Made by a program: the position numbers and the translations under genes | In this document: positions 12,629 through 24,265 of the stretch, piece by piece | Layout of the letters: the number at the start of each line of letters is the position of its first letter | Numbering within the stretch: position 1 is the first letter of the stretch | Assembly: GCF_038502225.1 (NCBI RefSeq) | Contig: NC_091298.1 | Span: forward strand, 34,878,340 to 34,942,339 | Reading direction: 5' to 3' | DNA: 64,000 nucleotides | Source: Cherax quadricarinatus | Taxonomy: Eukaryota > Arthropoda > Malacostraca > Decapoda > Parastacidae | The notes under the pieces: model-generated | Told to the model about the DNA's origin: nothing | Seen by the model: the letters and a program-made list of their open reading frames with translations, nothing else | The model's database searches: none

Positions 12629-14095
12629 TCACTGTCTTGCCTCCAAGGACAAAGTTCTTTGTCTCCACAGACTCCTAAATGCACCGCTAACCCTTTTCCC
12701 TTCATCAATTCTATGATTCACCTCATCTTTCATAGATCCATCCGCTGACACGTCCACTCCCAAATATCTGAATACATTCACCTCCTCCATACTCTCTCCC
12801 TCCAATCTGATATCCAATCTTTCATCACCTAATCTTTTTGTTAGCCTCATAACCTTACTCTTTCCTGTATTCACTTTTAATTTTCTTCGTTTACATACGC
12901 TACCAAATTCATCCACCAACCTCTGCAACTTCTCTTCAGAATCTCCCAAGAGCACAGTGTCATTAGCAAAGAGCAACTGTGACAACTCCCACTTTATGTG
13001 TGATTCTTTATCTTTTAACTCTACGCCTCTTGCCAAGACCCTCGCATTTACTTCTCTTACAATCCCATCTATAAATATATTAAACAACCACGGTGACATC
13101 ACACATCCTTGTCTAAGGCCTTCTTTTTCTGGGAAACAATCTCCCTCTTTCCTACATACTCTAATTTGAGCCTCACTATCCTCGTAAAAACTCTTCACTG
13201 CTTTCAGTAACCTACCTCCTATATCATACACCTGTAACATCTGCCACATTGCCCCCTATCCACCCTGTCATACGTCTTTTCCAAATCTATAAATGCCACA
13301 AAAACCTCTTTAGCCTTATCTAAATACTGTTCACTTATATGTTTCACTGTAAACACCTGGTCCACACACTCCCTACCTTTCCTGAAGCCTCCTTGTTCAT
13401 CTGCTATCCTATTCTCCGTCTTACTCTTAATTCTTTCAATAATAACTACCATACACTTTACCAGGTATACTCAACAGACTTATCCCCCTATAATTTTTGC
13501 ACTCTCTTTTGTCCCCTTTGCCTTTATACAAAGGAACTATGCATGCTCTCTGCCAATCCCTAGGTATCTTACCCGCTTCCATACATTTATTAAATAATAG
13601 CACCAACCACTAAAAAACTATATCCCCACCTGCTTTTAACATTTCTATCTTTATCCCATCAATCCCGGCTGCCTTACCCCCTTTCATTTTACCTACTGCC
13701 TCACGAACTTCCCCCACACTCACAACTGACTCTTCCTCACTCCTACAAGATGTTATTCCTCCTTGCCCTATACATGAAATCGCAGCTTCCCTATCTTCAT
13801 CAACATTTAACAATTCCTCAAAATATTCCCTCCATCTTCCCAATACCTCTAACTCTCCATTTAATAACTCTCCTCTCCTATTGTTAACTGACAAATCCAT
13901 TTGTTCTCTAGGCTTCCTCAACTTGTTAATCTCACTCCAAATCTTTTCCTTATTTTCAACAAAATTTGTTGATAACATCTCACCCACTCTCTCATTTGCT
14001 CTCTTTTTACATTGCTTCACCACTCTCTTAACCTCTCTCTTTCTCCATATACTCTTCCCTCCTTGCATCACTTCTACTTTGTAAAAACTTCTCAT
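12629..14095 (-). pseudogene. RTE-like LINE reverse transcriptase, frameshifted
   Basis: Three overlapping minus-strand frames (14095-13610, 13452-13219, 13249-12629) encode successive parts of one reverse transcriptase. The linker ends in KMKGGKAAGIDGI (finger motif). Motif A is FIDLEKTYDRVDR, motif B EGLRQGCVMSPWLFN, and the catalytic box reads FAND at 12961-12972 where FADD is expected. The first catalytic Asp of the pair is therefore Asn, which should inactivate it. KVNTGKSKVMRL and FRYLGVDVSADGS follow as the usual post-catalytic blocks. Confidence 0.85.
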
Positions 14096-15107
14096 ATGCT
14101 AACTTTTTCTCCCTTACTACTCTCTTTACACCATCATTCCACCAATCGCCCCTCTTCCCTCCCGCACCCACTTTCCTGTAACCACAAACTTCTGCTGAAC
14201 ACTCTAACACTACATTTTTAAACCTACCCCATACCTCATCGACCCCATTGCCTATGCTTTCATTAGCCCATCTATCCTCCAATAGCTGTTTATATCTTAC
14301 CCTAACTGCCTTCTCGTTTAGTTTATAAACCTTCACCTCTCTCTTCCCTGATGCTTCTATTCTCCTTGTATCCCATCTACCTTTTACTCTCAGTGTAGCT
14401 ACAACTAGAAAGTGATCTGATATATCTGTGGCCCCTCTATAAACATGTACATCCTGAAGTCTACTCAACAGTCTTTTATCTACCAATACATAATCCAACA
14501 AACTACTGTCATATCGCCCTACATCATATCTTGTATACTTATTTATCCTCTTTTTCTTAAAATATGTATTACCTATAACTAAACCCCTTTCTATACAAAT
14601 TTCAATCAAAGGGCTCCCATTATCATTTACACCTTGCACCCCAAACTTACCTACCACACCCTCTCTAAAAGTTTCTCCTACTTCAGCATTCAGGTCCCCT
14701 TCCCCAATTACTCTCTCACTTGGTTCAAAGGTTCCTATGCATTCACTTAACATCTCCCAAAATCTCTCTCTCTCCTCTGCATTCCTTTCTTCTCCAGGTG
14801 CATACACGCTTATTATAACCCACTTTTCGCATCCAATCTTTACTTTAATCCACATAATCCTTGAATTTACACATTCATATTCTCTTTTCTCCTTCCATAA
14901 CTGATCCTTCAACATTAATGCTACCCCTTCCTTAGCTCTAACTCTCTCAGATACTCCAGATTTAACCCCATTTATTTCCCCCCACCGAAACTCCCCTACC
15001 CCCTTCAGCTTTGTTTCGCTTAGGGCCAGGACATCCAACTTCTTTTCATTCATAACATCAGCAATTATCTGTTTCTTGGCATCCGCACTACATCCACGCA
15101 CATTCAA
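14028..15107 (-). pseudogene. RTE-like LINE endonuclease
   Basis: A 359-codon minus-strand frame starts with MNVRGCSADAKKQII and carries LALSETKL (metal-binding Glu), EGDLNAEVG (Asp/Asn), DYVLVDKRL and ATDISDHFLV (SDH motif). These are the hallmarks of an AP-type LINE endonuclease, which nicks the target strand. The frame runs past the domain into a basic linker (GDWWNDGVKRVVREKK) and shifts near 14030-14095 into the next frame. The first residues match the usual start of such domains, so little or nothing is missing at the 5' side of this ORF. Confidence 0.85.
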
Positions 15108-15150
15108 GCATCCCAGTTTTATAAAGTTTTTATTCTTCTCTTTTACTACT

Positions 15151-16530
15151 TACATAGTCATATTTCTGTACATTTAGTTTTGGTGTCCTTCCTTATAATA
15201 AATATAAATATAGACCGTTTACTTAATTTTTTTTGTGAAGAAACAAGCTGGCTCTAGGTTGGTTTATTTTGATTAATATTTTACATGCCCCTAGAAAGGC
15301 TTTTAACCCCTAGGCGCCAGCATTTATTTTGTACGTAACGTAATAAACACGTTACACCATGTAATAAATGGCATTTTCTCATGAATGGATGTTAGTAATG
15401 TGTGATTGTCTAGGTGTTAACTACTGGCTGAACAGTCACTGTACAGATATTGCAGTAATGAGACTACGTCTCGGACAGAAACGACTTGTATGCTGGGTAT
15501 GGCGGTTCATTTATCTACGACAGAAGTAGCAACTTTAGGCAATTCTCGAGGAAGGGGAGTTACTGCAATGTTTCAGGCTTTAAACTAGTAATAGATGGAA
15601 ATATTGGTGTTATTGGGAAGGAAGGAATTATGATACTATAGATTTAGGCAGTTTAAACTATTAAGTTTGTTAAACTGAAGATCTAATAAATAACAATAAT
15701 CAAGGGAGTAGAGTAACTATCAACTAATTCCCCTCAGAGCAACGGAAATAAATTCCATAAAGGATAATAAGAACGGAAATAGTGAAAAGGCAGACATGTA
15801 GGTGGAAGATTCAAAAGTAAAATGATCTTAGCATGAACAAACTAAAATTGGTTAAATGTCCTCGAAAAACGCGAATGTATTTGAACAGTCAGGATGCTCC
15901 CGCAGGATGTCACATTCAAAGGGTTAAGTTGTTCCAATAAGATAGGAAAACGAGAGGAGCGTGGAGTAACACTGTCTCAAATTACTTGAATTCCTGCATA
16001 AAACACATTAAACCAGGAGGAAAAGACACAGGATCTGTCTAGGTAGGCTATACAATAACAGAAAAGCAAGTACCAAGACCGAGGCAAATAATGCACACGC
16101 ACAATCAAATTATTTTATGCGGAGACTATTTTTCTTTTCTCCTGAGAGCCCACAACCTTCGCAGACAATCTACATTTCTTCAGAACCATAAATGATCATG
16201 CCTTCTCTCTGGCTACCTGCCTCTTCCTACAGGAGTGTTGGGAACAGCTCCCATTCCTCACCAGTGATACTAGGTAATGGAAGCAGTGAGGGGCAGTTCT
16301 GCAACACGCCTATACCACCAAGTTTGACCTCCATGAACCAGAAAAATGGCAGACTATCCTCAGAAAAGTTACGTCCGCTTTCTTGTAACAGAGAAGTTGG
16401 AAGCTTAAAAACCTTGGCAAACACAGTAAATGGAACAGCATATGAGGAGAGCACAAGTCATCAGTGAAGTTTTCCTCCCCGAAACAGAGACAGAGGCACT
16501 AAGTTCCTTGCCGAAATTCTTTGCAGGCGT
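15151..16530. other. Unassigned sequence
   Basis: No supported gene. Open frames at 16192-16467 (both strands) have no recognisable domain and overlap each other as mirror images, which is typical of chance. Confidence 0.4.
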
Positions 16531-16804
16531 TACCTGAAGTTTACCTGGATAGGGTTTCGGTAGTCTACGCCACCACGGCCCCGTCTGAAAACAGGCCTCG
16601 TGGTGGATCAGAGTCTGATCAACCAGGCTGTTGCTGTTGCCCGCACGTAAACCAAATTACGAACCACAGCCCGGCTGATCAGGTACTGACTTTAGGCGCC
16701 TGTCCAGCGCCTTCCTGAAGAGAGTCAGGGGTCTATTTCTAATCCCCCTTATGTATGCTGGGAGGCATAAATATGGGGGCCCCTGACACTTGTTGTGTTG
16801 CCTC

Positions 16805-19089
16805 TTACTGTACTCGTGGCCCCCTGCTTCTCATTGAGGGAATGTTGCAACTTCTGCCGAGTCTTTTGCTTTCGTAGGTAGTGGTTTTCGTGTGCAAGTT
16901 CGGTACTAATCCCTTTGGGATTTTCCTAGTGTATATCACGTATCTTTCCCGTCTACGTTCCAGCGAATACAAATCAAGGGATTTCAACTGTTCGCAGTAA
17001 TTTAGGTACTGTATCGTACTTGTGTGTGTCGTGAAAATTCTCAGTACATTCTCCAGATCAGCAATATCGCCTGTCTTGAAGGGGGCAGTTAGTGTACAGC
17101 AGTTTTCCAGCCTGGAGAGAACAAGCGATTTGAAGAGAATCATCATGGGCTTGGCGTCCCTAGTTTTGAAGGTTCTCATTATCCATCCTATCATTTTTCT
17201 AGAAGATGAGGTCGATACATTGTCGTGGTCTTTGAAGGTGAGATCCTCTGACATTAATCACTCCCAGATGTTTCACATTAGTTTTTCGCGCTATTGTATG
17301 GTTAGAATTTGCTTTATACTCTAATAAAGTTTTAATTCCCTCAAGTTTTCCATATCTGAGTATTTGAAATTTCTCTTCATTGAGCTTCATATTGTTTTTG
17401 GCAGCCCATTTAAAGATTTGCTTCATATTCGCTTGTAGTCTCGCGGTGTCTTCGATGGAGGTCACTGTCATGGCAATTCGATTGTCATCCACAAAGGAGA
17501 CACGGAGCTATGGCTTACATCTCTATTTCAGATATTAGGATTAGGAACAGGATCGGAGCTATTACCATGCCTTGTGGAACAGAGCTTTTCAATGTAGCCG
17601 CCTCAGACTTTATTCTGTTTACTATTACATTTTGTGTTCTATTTGTTAGGAATATATTGATCCAACTACCAAATTTTCCTGTCATTCCTATGTCAAGCAT
17701 TTTGTGGGCTATTACACCATGGTTACACTTGTTGAAGGCTTTCGCAAAGTCTGTGTATACTACATCTGCATTTTGTTTATCCTCTAAGGCATCCAGGACC
17801 TTGTCATAGTGGTCCAGTATCTGGGACAAACAGGAGCAACCTGCTCTGAACCCGTTTTGCCTTGGGTTGTTTAACTGATGGGTATCTAGGTGGTTGGCGA
17901 TCTTACGTCTTAGAAGCCAGGATTAAGAATGAGTCATCATGACGGCTTTGAGGGGACTTGAGGTAGAGTTCGCCACGGTCTCACTAGCGGGAGAATCGTC
18001 TGTATAAACTTACATTTGTGGTCACAGTGGTGCCTATGCTAACCTTCCTGTGGTGTATAAATATACCTAGCTAGATGACTCCTATTATAGCCAGCTAACC
18101 AAGTGGCTAACACGTCGGTCTGGAGTTTTGTGACTGACCGCGGGTTCTAACCCCGCCAGTGGTATGGTTTTACTTCTAAGAACCCTTTCAAAGACTTATG
18201 ATATGGGATGTTAGAGCTATCGGTTCGTAGTTCTTTGCAATTACTTTACTGCCTCCTTTGTGGACTTGGGTTATGTCTGTCTTTTTAGTGGCTGTGGGGT
18301 GACTCCTGTGTCCATGCTCCCTCTCCATAGAATGCTGAAGGCACGTGACAGGGGCTTCTTACAAATCTTGATGAACACGGAGTTCCACGAGTCCGGGCCT
18401 GTGGTAGAGTGCATGGGCATGTCATTAATTGCATTTTCTAAATCTTGTGGTGTTAGGATAATATCAGAGATATTTGAAGTGACCAACTTTTGATTCTCAG
18501 CCATAAAAAAATTTAGATTATCGACCATGAGTCTTGTTAATGGCTAACTGAACAATGAGTCATAATGGGGCTTGAATATCTCACTCATTTCTCTGCTGTC
18601 ATCTGTGTAGGTCTCATCTCGTCTAAACAGGGGTCCAATACTGGATGTAGTTTTCGCCTTAGAATTGGAATAACAGAAAAAGTATTTCGGGTTTCTTTCA
18701 ATTTCATTAATGGCTTTTAGTTCTTCTTGAGATTCTTGTCTCCTGTAAGATTCCTTAAGCTTAGGTTCGATATTTGCTATTTCTCTGACCAGTGCCTCCC
18801 TTCGTATTTCAGATATACTGGGCCCTCTCAGCAGCTCTGCGATTCTTCGCCTTCGCCTACATAGGGAGCGTCTTTCTAGTTTACATCTTCACTTTCTTTT
18901 TCATAATGGAATGTGCCTTGAGCAGACCTCAAGTGTCACAGAATTAATTTTTTCTAGGCAAAGGTTCGGATCCGTGTTGATTAGGATATCTTCCCAGCTT
19001 GTTTCATTGAGGACATGGTTTACTTGTTCCCAGTGTATGTTTTTGTTATTGAAGTTGAATTCTGTGAAAGCACCATTGTAACTGATCAC
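16805..19089 (-). pseudogene. LINE-D reverse transcriptase, fragmented
   Basis: Reading the minus strand from 19089: linker (NHVLNETSWEDI), finger region at 18528-18271 (STTGPDSWNSVFI), then, beyond the inserted repeat, motif A YTDFAKAFNKCNHG and motif B SSVPQGMVIAPILF at 17829-17515. The catalytic box is FVDD near 17485-17500, followed by NNMKLNEEKFQILRYG and, in another frame, the thumb (MIGWIMRTFKTRDAKPM, SLVLSRLENCC) at 17254-16805. At least three frame breaks occur. The catalytic Asp pair survives, but the protein could not be made. Confidence 0.8.
17916..18169 (+). mobile_element. tRNA-related short repeat inserted in LINE-D
   Basis: A 254-bp segment interrupts LINE-D. It is flanked by TTACGTCTTAGAA (17903-17915) and TTACTTCTAAGAA (18170-18182), 11 of 13 identical, which I read as a target-site duplication. 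Its right end holds a tRNA-like module with an A-box-like TAACCAAGTGG (18096-18105 region) and a B-box-like GGTTCTAACCC (18143-18153). Its body (TTGTGGTCACAGTGGTGCC) recurs at 36749-37259. Unusually, the promoter-like boxes sit at the right end and point out of the element. Confidence 0.75.
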
Positions 19090-19110
19090 ATTTTGCTGTT
19101 CAGAAACCCA

Positions 19111-20012
19111 AACACGAGCTTCACACTATAGTCAAGAATCACCAGTTTTGGAGATTCCGAGTATCAGGAAGGTTACATTCAGGGATTAATCACAGTAGTC
19201 GTTAAGTAACCTGTCTAATCAATCATTCTCACTTTCATAGATTTCAGCAGGAGTAATGGTATTTTCGCAACCACATCTGGCAAAGGTGGCAGATTAGTTA
19301 CTAATCTAAACAAGGCAGACTACAAAATAAAAGACAGAGTTCCTTGGAGGCATCATTATGAAGTAACCAAACCGGTTTTAAGCAAATCCTGTCGGAATCT
19401 CCGAAAATCACAACTGGGCAAGAAACGCAAGGATCTCGTACCCATCAGTTACAGATGAGCCAAGCTACGTAACGCCCACAAGCACAACTTCTCGTGTAGA
19501 TCTTTTACATAAGGTATTGGCAATACCACACTGAAACCGGTAGGAATCTTCATTAAACATCAGTTTAAACATTTTGGTTCCATTAGAAAGGCATAGCTCA
19601 AGTACTCAAGGGATATTTACGGTCGTGTCCGTGACATAAATGTATAGAATGATTACACCTTCAGATTTGGTGTCAAAGTTATTTCTCTTCTCTGCAACAC
19701 ATTAGTCATCCCAATACCCAACCAAGGCTTTTTTGGGCTTGGTGGAGTTGTGCGTCAGCTACAACTACTCCAGATATGGTAAATGCCATGAGCTTACCTG
19801 TGTGTGATGTGTTTGACTCTACTTGAAGGAAATCGATTCTATACACATTCTTCCTCATATACCCAACACCATTACATGGCTATAATAAGTTGATGACGTA
19901 CCGGCCACCTTCCCTAAAAGACTGTAAAAAAACATCTTCACCATGAAAAACATAGAGCACACAATTAAACTTACAATAAAGGAAAAGAGGGACGTTCATC
20001 TGCCTTTCCTAT
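19111..20012. other. Unassigned sequence
   Basis: No coding domain can be supported. The stretch may contain decayed PLE sequence, given the PLE relic at 20490-20954 on the same strand, but I could not align it to PLE motifs by eye. Confidence 0.35.
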
Positions 20013-20233
20013 GTGTCGTCAGGTTCGAGGTGTCGTCAGGTTCGAGGTGTCGTCAGGTTCGAGGTGTCGTCAGGTTCGAGGTGTCGTCAGGTTCGAGGTG
20101 TCGTCAGGTTCGAGGTGTCGTCAGGTTCGAGGTGTCGTCAGGTTCGAGGTGTCGTCAGGTTCGAGGTGTCGTCAGGTTCGAGGTGTCGTCAGGTTCGAGG
20201 TGTCGTCAGGTTCGAGGTGTCGTCAGGTTCGAG
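20013..20233. repeat. Minisatellite, 13 x 17 bp
   Basis: Thirteen consecutive, apparently identical copies of the 17-bp unit GTGTCGTCAGGTTCGAG fill 20013-20233 exactly (221 bp). The unit has no stop in any plus frame and its length is not a multiple of three, so all three frames stay open and give the same 17-residue protein repeat. Open frames of up to 177 codons over this locus (19943-20476) are therefore a repeat artefact rather than a gene. Confidence 0.95.
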
Positions 20234-20489
20234 GTGTCGCCATTTTTGAGATGTTATCATTTTTTAGGTGTCATCATTGGCCGCTTTCTTATGACGTGTT
20301 GGATCTCCAGCCTCGCCTTTCTCGAGAAGAAGAGTGAATATATGAAACCTGCCTTTGAAGACCCACAGTATCCATCATACTTCGTACCTCCCAACACACA
20401 TCAGAGGTACCAGCGACAACACACAAGAGTGATCTGCCAAAAACATTTCTCCAGTTCTCAAAGAAGTAGCAAGTAGTTCTATGGTCACT

Positions 20490-20954
20490 AGAAAGGATCT
20501 GGTAAGCATGAAACCAGTCAGCCCTGCTGAATTCCAAGCATGCGAGTAAGCTCTTGTATTTGCAGAACACTCCGAATGCCTGATCTTATATGTCTTAGAG
20601 GGATTTTAGTTTAATGAGTTCTGGGAAGCCCATGTAAACCGAGTAAGCTCATGATTACTAAGAAGCAAGCATAGTAGCTGTATTCCCCTGATCTGAGCCA
20701 AAGTCTCGTCGAGGTTGTTGCTTTCAGTTTTTCACTATTGTTCTTGTAGTGACACAAGCAGAACACTTGGCCAGTAGGCCGTCAGTCTTGGAAGGGTAGT
20801 CTGTTCTGAGTATTGCTACTCCGCCTTCCTTGTCAGATGTAACTAGGATACCTCTGTATAAGGCGAGGTATTTTAAGGAAGTAATATAGCGCCGAAGAAT
20901 AACAAATCTAGAGCATTCAGATTCATTGAATTTGGAATTTTTTTTATTTAGCAT
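20490..20954 (-). pseudogene. Penelope-like element, N-terminal RT relic
   Basis: The minus strand near 20954-20724 reads LVTSDKEGGVAILRTDYPSK, resembling the conserved 'DKGGxxVI' block near the start of PLE reverse transcriptases. Further along (about 20640-20560) GLPELIKTKIPLRHIRSGI resembles the 'YGLPKIHK...PLRPI' block. Stops and frame changes lie between them. The order and spacing fit PLE, and no catalytic box is visible. This is a decayed fragment recognised by motif memory. Confidence 0.6.
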
Positions 20955-21679
20955 TTAGAAATTTTGGAATTCAGAATTTAGAAATTTTCGAATTCAGAAA
21001 TTTAGGAACCTCTAATTCTTGTTACCAGTGTCCCACAAGTGGTTTAGTGTAGGAACCCTTTCAGAAAAGATTATTCCTACGCTAAGTGCTTAAATATCGC
21101 TGTTTGGATAATTTGTGGTATGAAATACTAATAATATGTTCTGGGTTTCCCATGGTTTTTCCTTTACTGTGTGTTTATAGAGAGTAGTTTCTGAGACAAT
21201 ATAATCTTTTGTTGCAGGTTGCTGGTAGTAATCTTACTAAGTATAGTTTCTGCCGTGCATCGACCACTGTCCTGCAGGGTTGTCATGAGTTGGGGGGTTC
21301 GGTGAAAAGTGTCTCTCAGGAGCGCAGAAAGTTCATCAACACACTGAAGTATGCACTGAAAGTGCTAGATAACATGTCTTAGATCATATTGCATATGATA
21401 CTGACCATCCAGAAAGAAGCTCTAAAAAAAAAATTCAAAGGGTTGTTATATTTTAGGTTACGGTGGGCACTCCATCCACTTCCAGCGCAGGCCCAAAATC
21501 ACAAAGGAGCATACATGCACCATACTTATCTCATAGGCTTAAGTGATCAGCCAAAATGCAGTCTTAGTGAATTATCATTATGCAATATACTTCACATCAA
21601 TATTGCAGTCCAGCATGACACAACAGTCCAGTTGATGACCCAAACTCATACCCTGTATTACTCTAACTGTGCCACTTCA

Positions 21680-23286
<1,607 letters not shown>

Positions 23287-23368
23287 TCAAGCCAGGATTA
23301 TTACTAGGTAATAATCTAGCCGGGATTATTATTGCGTAATAATCCAGCCAGGATTATTACTGGGTTAC
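23287..23368. repeat. Three imperfect copies of a self-complementary repeat
   Basis: The phrase 'gccaggattattactaggtaataatc' occurs about three times in tandem with small changes. Each unit is itself partly palindromic (GGATTATTAC...GTAATAATC), so the transcript or single strand could form a series of short hairpins. Confidence 0.75.
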
Positions 23369-23764
23369 TAATAGGAAGCAGCAAATGGTACTGAACGGCG
23401 AGGTATTATCCTGTTAGCTAGTCATTACGTTATTTTGTAAGACACAATATTAATGACTGCACGAGAGACTACAATATTATAGAATATTTTAGAATTTTTT
23501 TACACCGTCATTATTTTGGACAGTATTTCAGGCACATTTCATCATGTTTCGGAAAAAAAAGCTTGAAGGACTTATCCTTGAGTTTGTATTCAATTTGTTT
23601 TTCATCAACATATTATTCAACATTACTGAAATATCTAACCAAGATAGGACTCAGGATATAGGAAAGCATTGCTTTGGTAATAGAGTTGAGGATGATTGGA
23701 GCAAACTCCCGAGTAGGGTCGTTGAAGCTAAAACCTTGTGTAGCTTTAAAAGTAAGCTAAACAA

Positions 23765-24174
23765 TACACAAATAACCCGCACATAGTTAGGTAAGACACA
23801 TATGCAACAGTTAGGTATCTTTATTTCGAAACGTTTCGCCTACACAGTAGGCTTCTTCAGTCGAGTACAGAAAAGTTGATATCTTCTGCTTCTATCAACT
23901 TTTCTGTACTCGACTGAAGAAGCCTACTGTGTAGGCGAAACGTTTCGAAATAAAGATACCTAACTGTTGCATATGTGTCTTACCTAACAATCTGTCGGTA
24001 TTTTATACCATTTTAATGTTCAACCCGCACATAGAAGAGGAGCTTACGACGACGTTTCGGTCCGACTTGGACCATTTACAAAGTCACAGTGTGACTATGT
24101 AAATGGTCCTCTCTTCTATGTGCGGGTTATTTTTGTATCGTTCCAGTCACTGTATTGTGCCTTTTTTTGTTATT
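23765..24174. mobile_element. Short element with AACCCGCACATAG ends, inserted in CR1-A
   Basis: This insertion sits between 12-bp duplications. Its core, after removing the nested palindrome, carries AACCCGCACATAGAAGAG at 24022-24039 and the reverse complement at 24111-24128. An inner inverted pair runs GGACCATTTACA...TGTAAATGGTCC (24069-24109). On the minus strand it carries the hairpin GGTCC-AAGTC-GGACC followed by GAAAC. A related remnant lies at 26224-26310. I do not know its autonomous partner; a PLE-related origin is a guess based on the shared GAAAC module. Confidence 0.7.
23787..24021. mobile_element. Perfect palindromic insertion (95-bp arms)
   Basis: Arms 23787-23881 and 23893-23987 are exact reverse complements over 95 bp, with an 11-nt spacer, followed by a 34-bp tail. 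The unit is flanked by the 13-bp direct repeat AACCCGCACATAG (23774-23786 and 24022-24034), so it inserted into the element above. Each arm contains CTGAAGA, the hairpin GCCTAC-TGT-GTAGGC and GAAAC (23914-23941 in the right arm), resembling part of a hammerhead ribozyme core. Identical arms mean a recent event, gene conversion or a foldback artefact. Confidence 0.85.
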
Positions 24175-24265
24175 TAAGCTAAACAAGTACATGAGTGAGT
24201 GTAACAGGGACCTGGTAAGCATGGGCCGGCAGGCCTGCTTCAGTGCTCCTTCTCATGTTCATTAT

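Larger units (their letters stand above)
12548..15150 (-). mobile_element. RTE-like LINE, minus strand
   Basis: Endonuclease and reverse transcriptase lie in one minus-strand element. The 3' end falls near 12548 (CACTGGCCGATTCCCACC on the plus strand) and homology fades past about 15150. The domain order (endonuclease, short linker, reverse transcriptase, short 3' UTR) and the GLRQGCVMSPWLFN motif fit the RTE-like group; the clade name is inferred from motif memory. At least three frameshifts break the frame. Confidence 0.75.
16531..19110 (-). mobile_element. LINE-D, minus strand, 5' truncated and interrupted
   Basis: A LINE of the CR1/jockey superfamily with its 3' end at about 16531 (TTTACCTGGAT on the plus strand). 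Homology runs through the 3' UTR, reverse transcriptase and linker to about 19110. It is split by a 254-bp tRNA-related repeat (17916-18169) flanked by an imperfect 13-bp duplication. The same family appears as a 3' stub at 476-885. I recall this family as common in decapod genomes, an identification that needs a search. Confidence 0.8.
23600..24265 (+). mobile_element. CR1-A 3' fragment, interrupted
   Basis: 23640-23764 encodes the end of the CR1-A ORF2 (DIGKHCFGNRVEDDWSKLP, SFKSKLN). Homology resumes at 24175-24265 with the CR1-A 3' UTR ('catgggccggcaggcctgcttcagtgctcc'), ending near degenerate TTCATTATG repeats. The 12-bp string TAAGCTAAACAA at 23753-23764 and 24175-24186 is the target-site duplication of the 410-bp insertion between them. 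The fragment is strongly 5' truncated. Confidence 0.85.

Noticed and set aside
19943..20476. 177-codon open frame with a 17-residue protein repeat
   Set aside because: It is produced by the stop-free 17-bp minisatellite; the same repeat appears in all three forward frames.
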